Assembly (NCBI GenBank): GCA_947650285.1
Contig: CANTFL010001480.1
Coordinates: 1-64,000, forward strand
Origin: Hyaloperonospora brassicae
Lineage: Eukaryota; Oomycota; Peronosporomycetes; Peronosporales; Peronosporaceae
Reading direction: 5' to 3'
DNA: 64,000 bases
The notes beneath the pieces were generated by a model. The model saw nothing but the letters and a program-made list of their open reading frames with translations, ran no database searches and was not told the origin of the DNA. The first letter of the stretch is position 1; every line of letters begins with the position of its first letter. Positions 1 to 11,088 of this stretch are shown one piece after another. Made by a program: the position numbers and the translations under genes.

Positions 1-560
1 GTACCCAAACTTGCGTAAAATATCCTTTGCATACTGTTCTTGACACATCGTGATCCTTGAATCTATTTGTCGCACTGCAATACCATGATGTTGTGTCAGT
101 AATCCTTGATCTTTGATTCCATAAGCGTCATTGAGTTCATTTGGTAGGTTCTTTTTGTAGTACGCATTGGTAGTCGCGATCGAAACATCATCAACGTAGA
201 CCAGGACATATACGGTCGTGTCTCCATGAAAATAATAACACATAATTGGCTCGACCCGCGACCGGTGATAGTCATGGTCCTGGAAGGACTTGTTAAGCTC
301 TAAATTCCACTCATGTCCTGACTGACGAAGGCCGTATAAGGCCTTCTGAACGATGTGTACGTTTCCATTCACCTTGCACGGATATCCACTTATTGGTCGT
401 AAGTATCGCTTAATAATGAGTGAGGAATTAGGGTAAGCTGCGCTGATACAACCGCCATCGATATCACGTCCAAGTTTGACTTCTAGAGCAATTAGTAACC
501 GAAGCGAAGACATCCTTGCAACTGGAGCAAATGTATCTTGAAAATCGATCTCTGGTCGCT
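1..560 (-). pseudogene. Copia reverse transcriptase fragment
   Basis: The minus-strand translation shows the diagnostic Copia RT blocks in order: FQDTFAPVARM near 505-535, ALYGLRQSGHEWN near 315-345, the catalytic LVYVDD near 190-210, and at the left edge CQEQYAKDILRKFG, the conserved block just after the catalytic region. The catalytic Asp pair is kept. The domain would synthesise element cDNA. It is cut by the window edge, so its RNase H is not visible. The upstream coding region is broken, so it is unlikely to act. Confidence 0.88.
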
Positions 561-1486
561 GGTGGTTCTCCAGGGTCACAATCATTGCTTTGAGCCTGAT
601 CCCATCGCTTTGTTGAACACTATTGACAGCATTTACTACATGGTGTTTATCATGAGCGCATCCTTTGGAATCACAGTACCCTCAATTGGTGCAATTAAAC
701 CTTTTGATTTCAGCTCAGTCATTTACCCTAACGCTGCTGCTAGGAATTAATGTTGTCATTTTGATTGCAACATTTTAAGCCGACGTCTAGGAAGCCTAAT
801 ATTACTCGCACGAATGGGTTTGCCACTTTGATACCATACCTGCAACGACGTCAGGGTCATTTTCATTACGTAATTATCGAGATATCCTGGCAGCTTCCGG
901 TCACGCGCTGTGTGAAGTCCATTCTGTGTCCCCTTGATATCTATTTTGTGTGCGTCTTGCTCGAGACGTTCTGCTTCCGATGGTGTCTCAGAGCGACAAA
1001 TGCGTTTTCCTGTGATTACATCAGCTTGCTCGTTCCGCGTCTTTTCATCGCAAAACGTCGATTCTTCTCCATGATCAGGTATCGTATCAGGACCCACAAC
1101 GCTAAGAAGAGTAGCGTTGTTGCATTCTGGATATCAGTCATCGTCTGTGCATACTTCAGAAGCTTCTTCGAAAAATAAGTTCAACTGTTTATCCAGTTCC
1201 GTCTTATCTGCGTCATACTCGGCTACAGTCGACCATGTTTACTAACTATGGACTGCTCGTCATCCTCGAATCCATCATTCTTTCTGAGCCGATAATTTTC
1301 ATCAGGATCAGATATTTCATCCTTCCCGAAATGGTCAGTTTCATAGTCAATAGCAGTAGTGGGCTATGCGACATCCTCGGTACCTTCAGTCGCTTCATAT
1401 TTGATTAGCGCGCTCATCATATCAGCGTCAGTGATTGTGCATTGTTCTTCATCGTCTTAATCAAAGTGAAGCGAAGAAATATCATT

Positions 1487-1861
1487 CTATTCCACATCTA
1501 CAACATGTCGATCGCGGTAGACAATATTCTTGGTAATACGTAGATCCGAGACAAATTTGGCAGTTTGGTCATCAGGAAAATATGCCTTGCACCCTATCTC
1601 ATCTTCTGCGTATCCAAGTACAAAACCATTGTTTGCATTCACATCACTTTTATTGCGTCCTGGTGATGCTGGTATGTGTGCGTACGCAAGAGCCCTGAAT
1701 GTTGATATTGTGTATATCAGGCTTAGCTCCAAACATCGTCTCGTACGGAATTCATTGCGTGCTTCTGTTCTGAACTCAGTTTTTACGTACACTTCATTAC
1801 GCATAGCTTCAAGCCATTGAATTTGGGGGAAACCTGCAAGAGGCATAGTCGATTTCGTCAT
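1487..1861 (-). pseudogene. Copia integrase C-terminal region fragment
   Basis: This 124-codon open stretch contains the Copia integrase C-terminal pattern: an AYAHIP segment, then GFVLGY, then a GCKAYFPDD block and a VSDLRITKNIVY strand. In intact elements these follow the DDE catalytic core, and the corresponding family pattern is FLGY...GYK.Y.P. The zinc-binding part and catalytic core should lie between about 1900 and 2440 in other frames. There I can make out a CDVCHLGK-like HHCC remnant near 2270-2300, but no continuous frame. Confidence 0.8.
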
Positions 1862-2480
1862 GCCTTCGATCGACTGACGTCTTCTCTCGCGCAGGTTCAG
1901 CTGCGAGCTGTTTGGCCCAACTCCAATGTGCTCAATCCCTTTCGAGCAACATTAATCCTCGATCACAGCATTGCAAAACTCGCTACCTTTGTTGCGGAGT
2001 AGTTTCTTCACACTACGAACGATTTTTGATGTGTCGATGGGATTGCCGTCCTGATCATAGAACATATAATGATTATTTACAATCGTGCTTTCCTTGCTTG
2101 TAAGTCACTTTATAGTTTTAAAAATAATGGAGTAATTATCCATAATCACCTGTACTGCCACCTTTTTTGTCTCATTTTATTGTCCAGGTGTCAGCAAATA
2201 CACATACACCACTTACGTGGGCTTGTTTGTCGCGCAATCAGGCTTCTTTCAATGCATTTTGCTTTTCTTTCCTAAATGACACACGTCGCACGTGCTGTGC
2301 TGTCGTTTGTAAGCATCATGCCTCGTACCAGTCCTTAATCTACCATGGTTTTCGGATACTGTGGACAGGTATGAAATATTATCGCATGCCAAAGTTGTAA
2401 TGATCTTACTTTTTTGGACATCGTGTAGTTGCGCAGCGCTTTACCCTGTCGCAAGAGACCATATCGCTGGAAAGGAAATA

Positions 2481-2969
2481 TCACTTGGAACCTCCATATA
2501 TAGCATTCAGAAGTTTTGCCACAGCCATCAATTGGTCTTCCAATAAGATCGAAAGAAATTGCGTTATGTGATTAACTTTGAATGTAAAACATTGGCGCAA
2601 TGCGAGGCGTGGAGAGAATAAACCATATTCTGCTCCCGGTATATACAATACGTTATCCAAAAAGAATGTTAACGGGTTCCCTTCCACTTCGGTGACCGGT
2701 CCTACGGCCCCCGTACTGGTAATACGAGATACAATGTTCGGCGCCACGCCACATATGCTCTGCATATTTGTATCCACCTCTGAGAACGTCAAAAAGCGCT
2801 CTATTCCCGGTAACGTGTGAATTTGACGCAGTATCACAATGCCACATTGTTTACTCTCAACCACAACATCATTGTGGTCAACGTCTAGTAAATCTTCTGC
2901 ATTGTCATTCACTTCATCAACATCATCACCATGAGGGTCATGCAGTGTTGAAGATATGATGATTGACAC
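2481..2969 (-). pseudogene. Copia protease / gag-pre-integrase fragment
   Basis: A second frame over 2653-2847 gives WHCDTASNSHVTGNRALF, the Copia aspartic-protease site (family form W.lDSGAS.H), here with DTAS. The 162-codon frame then gives NVLYIPGAEYGLFSP and RQCFTF, matching the post-protease VxYVPxxxxNLLS block. The two halves lie in different frames, so there is a frameshift inside the protease. The acidic N-terminal segment is the linker after the gag zinc knuckle. Confidence 0.8.
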
Positions 2970-3237
2970 TTCAGAGTTTTTTTCATTAGCTAGACCTTTA
3001 TTATCTGGGCTTGCTTGAATAGATGTATCGACATCACGATCTGCGTCATTTCTCTGCCAAATTGTGAAGTTTCATCGCACCTTTTGCTTCTGGTCCGACG
3101 AACTTGTTCTATCTGGCTTCTGTGTCTTCTGGGAACGGCTAGCTTTGAGATTTTGGTCAATTACGCATACGCAACACGTGCAAATTATACTTGATTCACA
3201 ACCACTATTCTGGTGTTTGTTACCTCGGTTAAATGCC

Positions 3238-4223
3238 TGCATCCTCACGGGTACGTACAAGCAAGGGACTGACGTTTCGGCGTGCAGCTCCATCACCATC
3301 GATTCAATCAGCGTACCGGCTGGCGTGACGTTGGACCTCAGGAAGTTGGAGAGAGGCGCCGTCATTGAGTTCAAAGGCGTCACTACGTTCGGAACGAAAA
3401 TGTGGGCTGGTCCGCTCGTTATGGCCAGCGGAACGGATCTCACCGTGAAGGGATCGGGCGTCCTTGACGGGCAAGGACCTTGGTACTGGAAATACGGTCC
3501 GTCCATCACGCGTCCTGTCTTCTTCCGTCTTCAGAATGTTATCACCTCGAAGGTGTCCGGGTTCACGATCAAGAACATGCTCTTCCGTACGTTCAGCGTT
3601 GTTGCGTGCAAGAACACGGTTCTCTCTGGCCTCACGATCGACTCGAGAGCGGGCGATGGCATCGCCAAGAACACGGACGGGTTCGACTTGTCCAAGAACG
3701 ACGGGGTCACGATCACCGGCAACACGATCTACAATCAAGACGACTGTCTCGCCATGCAGTCGAGCACCAACACCGTCTTTAGAAAACTGCTACAATACGC
3801 ACGGTATTTCCATCGGGTCTGTTGGCGGCAACGCTGTCGACGCTTCTACCACGGTGCGGGGTATGACCGTGGTGGGCGACAGGATCGTCAACAGTGTGAA
3901 CGGTCTCCGTATCAAGACCATCGTTGATCTCAAGGGACTGATCGCTGACGTGAAGTTCATCAACAACACGGTTGAGAACCATGCGGAACGCCATCGTAAT
4001 CCACTCGGACTACAGCAAGGAAAACGGTCGATACATGGGCATCCCTACGAGTCAGGTGCAGATCACTGGTATCACGGTCCCCGGTCTCACTGGTTCGTCA
4101 ACCAACTTGTACGACATCCAGGCCAACCCGAACATGTTGTCGATTTGGACTTTTGTGGGCATTAAAGGTAAGGCATCGCAGAAGGACCTAGTATCCGGCC
4201 TGCCGAAAGGCTTGGCCATTTGA
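3238..4223 (+). pseudogene. Polygalacturonase (GH28) pseudogene, 5'-truncated, two frameshifts
   Basis: This encoded an endo-polygalacturonase, a secreted enzyme that cuts pectin in plant cell walls. All four GH28 signature blocks are visible: NTDGFD (about 3673-3690), NQDDC (about 3733-3747), HGISIGSVGG (about 3803-3832) and RIKT (about 3907-3918). The frame is broken twice by what look like single-base insertions, one in the A-run at 3783-3786 and one C at 3979-3980. The C-terminus is complete, with TGA at 4221. The signal peptide and first residues are missing, and the sequence joins Copia debris at about 3235. About 328 codons remain, close to a mature-domain length. It is a pseudogene unless the two breaks are sequencing errors, and even then it lacks a start. 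Confidence 0.9.
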
Positions 4224-5342
4224 GCTTTCGTCGTTGTAGCTGCTCGTTGAGGGAACTGGCATCGTCAGGTACGCGTTGTGTCAGTAGGAACCACGATACA
4301 GTAAATGTAATCGTTTTGAATGGTGTGCGGCTCGTTCACGTCTGAGTTAAACTCGATCTTGTAACTCGTTGGCTTGCGTGCTCTCAATCGTTCGGTCGGC
4401 CAGACGTTGAGCTGGTGCGCAGATGTACTATATACGGCAGGGGTCGTGCTGGTACATACACGATCGTCATTAGAGTTCGACCGATTTCAACGTGGTACGC
4501 CTATGGATCAGTCATCTTCTTTTGTTGTGCAGTGAGAAGGGGGGCACACGCTAAACATTCGGATACAGCTGGTGAGCTCAACATATGTCCAGCCATCGGC
4601 CAATGTCATCAGCCACCAAACTGAACTAGTAGGTATCGTGCCTCATCGGGGTCTCTTCACTCACGCTGTAACTTATCTGGTCAAATAGACTGCTCTCTAC
4701 CCAGACTGCAATATCTTGTGCCCCTCGGTATCTCCAGCCAACTACTGAAGACTACATAAAGTTAGTCAATAGAAACTTGGCGAAAGCGATGCTGCGACTG
4801 CTGAACACAACATGGATAGCATAAACAAAGGCACGTGCTGCGTAACAGATTTCGGTAGTGAGCGGTTTGGAATCGAGGAGTCGGTAACAAAAGGTCATAT
4901 GCTCTACAGTTACCCACAATGAGTGATCTTGTCGAGACACAGGGAGACGGAAAGTATGTCTCGATACAGACGATACAGGCAAGTAAGATTGTCAACTACT
5001 TGCACAACCTTCTAGATGAGGCTCGCAGTATAGTGTGAGATCTCTTCATGACGCTCAATTGCATATACCGCACGAACAACGCTGCTGTTGCAGATAAAGT
5101 GTTGCACCCTTCCGCCTGGGCTCGCTGAGACAATACCAACCGAGCAGGCAAGTGGTGAGGCGGAAACACAGTAAGCGATCGGTATTCTTCTTCGTGCTGT
5201 TTCTCTCGTGACATATCGATCGAATAGCCCGAAGGGAGAACAATCTTCTCATCGACGTCAACATTCACGAGTGTATAAGCCATGGAAACCAAGGACGGCG
5301 CGAGTATCTTGGAGAGACTTGTGTAAAGCCTCTACGCTACTG
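4224..5342. other. No recognisable gene
   Basis: Only short overlapping open stretches on both strands. I saw no domain motif, LTR end or RNA gene. Confidence 0.6.
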
Positions 5343-6256
5343 TCACGGTGATCGTATATAATTTTCAACCCACTCTGTGTTGTCGAGCAGAGCAATTACC
5401 GCACATATAATACGATCTGAACGACCTCGTATAGAGAAGATGGATGCAAAAAAATCGTGACATTCCGTTTGCGGACCAGACGCGACGGAGCTCATTTGGT
5501 CGCGATGAGTGTAACGAATGAACGCTTTGCAAGACACTCTGATTGTCTCCATCGTCAACGTGAACGTCGTCATACCGAAAACGAAGACGACTATAGTACC
5601 TGAAGATATTATTTTGGTTCGGTAGGTCCAGCCGGTACATTTTGTTCTTCGAACGACCTGGAACAGTCCTCTTCGGGTCGGGCCTACACAATCCTTCCCG
5701 GTCGTGGTGCTCGTCCTACGCCGGGGTCGCTTCGACAGCTTGTCGACCACTACCATTGTAGCATCGAATCCTCTTGGCATCGGTAGGCCTGTTTCGAAAT
5801 CCATCAGAACTACTTGCCAGCACTCTCCTGAAACTGGAATCTTCACAAGCATGCCATTAATATAGAGCGCTTGCCTTCCATCGCGTGTATGTACCCTAGC
5901 TTTGAACGTACTCTCTCACATCCTGTTTAAATTGATGCCAGTAGTACCATTGCGCCACCTTGCGTTGTGTGCGACGCACCCCGGGATGTGCTGCGGTGTT
6001 CACCTCTTTGTTCACGAAGCATGTAGGCAAAAATTCTATCATATGCCTGTACGCAGAGCCTCTTAACTGCGTGATTCGTACTTAGGTACAGCAATTCATT
6101 ATCGAGTCGTACTTGTCGAGATTCGCGATCAACGCCTCTGTGAATTTTCGGTCCTTGTAGTAGTCTTTCATAAGTGCCTTCTTTGCAACCGACAAAAAAA
6201 AGATGCTTACAATTAATAACTCGATTTGCTGGACTTGATCTTAGATCTGTCGCCAC
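5343..6256 (-). pseudogene. Gypsy integrase fragment
   Basis: One frame (5927-6256) carries the DNELLYL block and the H..H/C..C-region remnant that precedes integrase. Another frame (5343-5852) begins with a PWE-like block then VLMDFETGLPMPRGFDA and VVVDKLSK, which is the start of the catalytic core of Gypsy integrases (family form DFI.GLP...G.DAI.VVVDRLSK). The first catalytic Asp is present in MDFE. The remainder of the core is frame-shifted. It is not expected to function. Confidence 0.8.
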
Positions 6257-7570
6257 TGCCGCTAAGGCATGCCACCTTAGTGCACTCTTTCCACCACTTC
6301 AAGGTACCGCACATCGAGGAGAAGGTTTCTGTCGGGGCGCGAGAACAAGCAGAGTACCGCCGTATGACAACCTTGACGTCGAGTTGGGCGTCGCGGTGAG
6401 CGCACAATGGACTGCAGTCATGATATGTTGGAACATGAATAAGGATTCTCTCAATGTACGGACTGACGAAGTTCGGACGCGACCATGCGTCTGCAACAAC
6501 GTTGGAAGTATCCGCGACGTGATGTGGCGTGAGATGAACCTTAGAGAAAAAGTTCTGCGAACGGACCATTTTAGACGTGCCATTTAGATGGTGGAGCATC
6601 CTATGGCACGCATTGTTGTCTTGATAGACATCAAAATACCGACTATGTAGACAATAATGCCATTTTGAGAATGCTGTCTCGATCGCCAGTAATGCTTGTT
6701 CGTGCGCCGGCCACCCTTGTTCGTGAATTCCAAAAAAATATTAAACGAGATTGGATGGTCCTCATTATTTGTAATATGTGACATGTCGCCACCCATACAC
6801 ATTTCCGTCGCGTCCGTCGTAACTATGAAAGGAATGGTAAAGTCCTGTGGACGAAGCACGGGTGCTTGTTGAAGCACGCCTTTTCAGTGTTAAAAGCTAC
6901 ATCCCGATCGTTTGACCACGCCGAATACACATCCATCTTGACCATTCTGCTCCATAAAATTTTCATCGTGGAAAATTCATTAACAAATCGATGGTAGTGA
7001 CCGGCAAGACCTTAGGTAGCTCATTAGTTCCTTTCTCGTAGTGAGAGGGGTCATTTTGCGAATTCCGACGTCTTTATCTTATCCATACTTAATCGATTTC
7101 TTGGAACTGTGTGGCCTAGAAAAAGCACTCTATCCTTGCCAAAGGAGCATTTGCCGCGGTGAGCATATCTTTTTTCATGGAAAAGAACTTGAAATACCTG
7201 GCATAGATGAATTGTGTGGTTGGAAGATGTCTTGGAGAAAATGCAGATGAAGTCAAGATATCCACACCAAATTAAACTCGTCGAACAGCTCGCGTATAAG
7301 GTGAAACCAAAACACCCATCATTCCCGCCAATCCGTCTGTGTAACACATCACTGGTTTTTCTCCTTGTGCATCCGAGATGCTGTGTACTGGCGACTTGAA
7401 CTGTAAACGAGTAGCTGGTGGTAGCCTTATTGTGCCAAGTCAATTACCGTGAACCATGCGCACCCTGCTATCCTTTCAAATAGTCCTTCAATGAGATGGG
7501 GAGGAATCTTGGAAACCTTGGGCTGGCTGATTACGTAACGATCTTGCAGATGTGTCCTGTAGTGCTCATT
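6213..7570 (-). pseudogene. Gypsy reverse transcriptase / RNase H fragment
   Basis: On the minus strand, 7051-7443 gives the RT part with YLDFICIFS (in place of YLDDI.IFS), a KCSFGKDRVLFLGHTV block and IDKIKT-like residues. 6584-6877 gives the start of RNase H: APVLRPQDFTIPFIVTTDAT. 6213-6599 gives HHVADTSNVVADAWSRP, the end of RNase H. The second catalytic Asp of the RT motif reads Phe, so catalysis would be lost even without the frameshifts. Confidence 0.82.
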
Positions 7571-8740
7571 GTACCAAGATGCTTGCTCCAGCTATTTATC
7601 GAATCGTAGACGCCGAGTGAAAGGAATGACACCGCGTGATACCGCTTGCCACAAAATCATAGTAGGCAGATGGCGTCGCGTCGCGTCACTTCCACGTGTT
7701 TCTTATCAAGCAAAAGGCGATTATTACCGCATCCACACCCACCCCAACAGAAGTACCTGGTCGACATTTCCATTCCCCAAGTACGCTTCCGGGGTGCGCT
7801 CGCTCTTCGAACCACGCGTGTTGGCTATTTCCACACACAAACACACACATAGGATGGACGACCCACCACTCTAAATTGAATAAACGCATTACACACAGTC
7901 AGTTCATTCCTACATGTACATCGCGCCAATCAGCTATGGAATTGGCTGTGTCGAGTAGAATGACGGCGGCGTGACGGGACGCGTTCAGAGCAACATTTAC
8001 ACTCGTTGTGCTGTTCAGCGCAAAGCTCACAATCATTGTGATACTCTGAGCACGTCTCGCCACAGCGAATCGGCTGCAGGCTGTTTCCCAAACGCAGCTA
8101 CTCACCGCGGGTTAAAGCTTGTTTTAAGGTGGCCTTTATTTGTAGCGCGAAAACGGTTGGACACCCATGGCGATTTTGACACTTCGACCCAGCCTTTTTA
8201 TAATTATGCGCAACGAAGGTATTCAGTACCTCTTGCTCGGTCTTTAATAAGTGGAACGGCGCTCTTGAGCTTGGAATCGTACCAGGTTACAATTCTACGT
8301 CAAATTGCATCGCACATGCCGGTGGTAGTCCGTCGGGTAGCCTCGCTAGAAAGATACCGACATACTCGTTTACCAGGTCACAGAGCAGATCCGGAACATT
8401 GTCGTCCACTATATTAGAAGCGATCATGACCACAAATAGCTCGGCGTATTCTTACCTGTGCATGAATAATCTGCGTGATTGACCGGATGATCTGGGGGTC
8501 GTGTCTTCTGAAGTCTTCACTACCCGCACTCGGAGCTCCTGCTCGCTGAGTTGAGGCAGGTTCGGAAGCGGAAATTAAGATGGCGCTCAGTCGATTTGCG
8601 AGGCATATTCTGGAAACCAGGTGATACCAAAAATCACATCCTGATCGGCATCCAGATGGGTCTCTGTGAAGGTCATGTTCAAGAACTTGCTTTCTTGGTG
8701 TGTTTATCGCTTTAGCCGTAGCTAGCTCAAGTGGCAACGT

Positions 8741-10639
8741 AAAAGACTCGGTAACCTCTTTAATTGACCTCGTTGCGATCGTAGATCCTTAGTAGCTGAA
8801 CCGCGGCGATCAACATTTAATGATGATTCCAGTCCAGCAAGATCGTTACCAGTATGTCAATAATGATACTAGGTTTGCGCAATAAGTGAGACTTTTAATT
8901 GTACAATATACTAGCACCCGAACCTAAGGCACTTGAGCCGGGGTCATTTATCAAGTGATCGAAGAAGATGCGCCAATATCATGACTGACTACACAATAGT
9001 GCCGGTTCGTCATTAATCATTTCGATGCGGGCACGGACTACGGGGTGACACCGGTCTCGTGGATGTCGGCCTGTAATATTCCCGCGTCTACGGCCGATGA
9101 GACACCTTTCCAGATTGGCGGGCACCCGGCACTCACGCATGTTGTACACGTGTGGTATTATCGTCGACGATGGCTACCCATATAGGAAAACCCCTGCAAA
9201 TTACATCCCAGCGGCGCCGTGCTGGAGGAACTAGACTACTTGTTGAACACAAGGCAAAGACGTACTTTCAAGCGAATTCGTAAGGCAGACCGTTGATCAC
9301 TTAGAGCGATCTTCAGTGAATGAGAGCGTCCTGTCCGATCAATACTCAGACGCTGTATCGTCTGAAGAGCAACAGATTCCGCTTAGAAATTGGATGACCT
9401 AAGATTCGCGTTCCCCGTTCCAGAGTGTGCGGTGGCTGTTCCCTCCATGACAAGCTATATCTTTTGGACCTGAACTAGTGCACGTCCTTACTGTAACTAT
9501 ATCCTTGATCGGCGGCGATGGCTAGGCACCATCACGGAGGCCGGCATAAACGTGAGGATGTTTGGCCTGGACCATCCGGGGATCCCTCAACGTGTCTGAG
9601 ATGTTGTTCGGCAATCTCCCTAACCAGGAGCTATTTCTTGAAAGATTAGTCTGCGGTTTCACAGCAGCTCGTGAACAGTGGCGTTACATCTCATTCTACA
9701 CTACATGTCATCTGGTTCAAGCGCCTCCGCTACACGGGTGACTCTTCCTTTTGCAGTAAGTACACAAATCCAGGGCCAGGAAAATCTCTTGAAGGTCTGT
9801 TTTACAATTTCGTTCATTAACATACCAGCATGACATAAAGGGAGACGGGCAATTATTTGCACAAGTAAGGTCTGTATCGGAGGATACTATTCTATGCTCC
9901 TATGAACCCTTGTCGTTGCACATGCTGCCTACTAAATATAGCCCTGGGGTGTTGTGCTCCCTGTTTTTTGACGGACGAACCCGCGAAAGTTCATATCGTG
10001 GCGTACCTGAATCCTTCATTGACTAACTCCACATTCAGACGCACGCCGCTTGCGTCCTGTGAGTTCCTCAACCATGATCTATGGATTTGGCATTGCAAAT
10101 AACAATGTTGATAAATACGGGGACTCGTGCACGGTCTTCGGCAAGCAAATATCAGTGGCTACTCTCCTCTGCATGTCATTTGGAAATTTCGATAGTTTTT
10201 TGCAACTTTCGACTCGACAACCTCCACGCAAGCCCCACATGGTGCAGTTGTACCGCGAAGCACGCTCCATCTCTAACGATACATATGGTTTTAGCGGGGG
10301 GGGGTATCTGAATAGCACACACAACATAATTTAGGACAGCCCGGCAAATGTTGCAATGCAAACGGGCTACCATATATAATTGCACACTTCATTAGATCAA
10401 CATGTGATCGAGGAGGATACGTCTTTTTCGACAATTATGTCAACCACTGAAGGAAGGCCTATCTTACCGATCATCACGTCATACCGGACCCCGCACTGAG
10501 ATCGAGGAGCCTGATCATCTCGACACAAGCGTCTGCGCGTAGGAGCTCTTTTCCGCGGGCCGGTGTTACCTTGTCGATTAATAAGTATTTATTTACTGGT
10601 GACAGGATATAATGGGTCGGTCGCGCATCTAAATATACC
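8741..10639. other. No recognisable gene; position expected for Gypsy gag
   Basis: If the Gypsy element at 5.3-8.7 kb were complete, its gag would lie here. I found no zinc knuckle or LTR. Open stretches around 9900-10385 overlap on both strands and have no recognisable motif. Confidence 0.5.
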
Positions 10640-10644
10640 TTACC
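10640..10644. repeat. Target-site duplication, left (TTACC)
   Basis: The five bases TTACC directly before the solo LTR are repeated exactly at 11084-11088, directly after it. This is the footprint of retrotransposon integration. Confidence 0.85.
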
Positions 10645-11083
10645 TGTAACGGGGTAGCCCGTTACATGAAATTGTCAATAAGAACAACTTGACAATACAG
10701 AATATTACGTCGAATATTCTTTTAACAATATCACAGGCATGGTGCTATTGTTGAGATGACTGACGGGTCTACTCATTGGTTGATATCGTGATGATATCAA
10801 CCCACCAATCGCTGCTAGACGCGCGCAATGGGTGGTGAGTAGACGTCATCATAAATTTAGTTATATTGGTATAATTAAGTCAGGACATCAGAAGATTCAA
10901 GGAGTTATAGGACTTAATTATATTAATACAGTTTTACTCTTACCAGAGACTATTCTGACTGCTTAGTCTCCTTTCCTTCCTCTGTGTTTCTTTAACACCT
11001 AGCAGGGCACTGTCAACCACTTTTGTCAGTGTAGTTATACTCCGTACTGGTCAACCAGTACGAGTCAACAGTGCCCCGTTACA
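10645..11083 (+). mobile_element. Solo LTR of the hairpin-rich Ty3/Gypsy family
   Basis: The 439-bp sequence begins TGTAACGGGG and ends CCCCGTTACA. It aligns with the reverse complement of the 3' LTR at 57186-57578, including the terminal palindrome, a GGTTGATATC/GATATCAACC hairpin (10778-10802) and a block with GACGCGCGCAATG. Perfect 5-bp direct repeats flank it, and no internal element sequence adjoins it, so it most likely arose by LTR-LTR recombination after insertion. The plus orientation follows from the terminal hairpin lying at its left end. Confidence 0.92.
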
Positions 11084-11088
11084 TTACC
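11084..11088. repeat. Target-site duplication, right (TTACC)
   Basis: Exact copy of the five bases at 10640-10644 on the other side of the solo LTR. Confidence 0.85.

Larger units (their letters stand above)
1..3235 (-). mobile_element. Degenerate Ty1/Copia retrotransposon, partial
   Basis: Read on the minus strand from right to left, the order is zinc-knuckle-to-protease linker, protease, GAG-pre-integrase, integrase, reverse transcriptase. That is the Copia order, with integrase before RT. The frame changes repeatedly, so this is a dead copy. The RT continues past the left edge. On the right, similarity fades between about 3060 and 3235, where the polygalacturonase remnant starts on the other strand. 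I see no LTR or complete gag there, so the 5' end of the element seems to have been lost at this junction. Confidence 0.88.
5343..8740 (-). mobile_element. Degenerate Ty3/Gypsy retrotransposon, internal region
   Basis: Read on the minus strand from 8740 down to 5343, this has the Gypsy order protease, RT, RNase H, integrase, with many frameshifts and stops. Protease end: VIFGITWFPEY (about 8600-8640). N-terminal RT block: ARLPDGLPP followed by an in-frame stop and PGTIPSSRAPF (about 8230-8350). RT core: WFTVIDLAQ, stop, GYHQL (about 7400-7460). Later: a YLDFICIFS catalytic remnant and FLGHTV (7051-7330), RNase H (6584-6877), NVVADAWSRP and the integrase (5343-6300). No LTRs were found. Unlike the element at 57.2-64 kb, I did not notice dense hairpins here. 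Confidence 0.86.
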
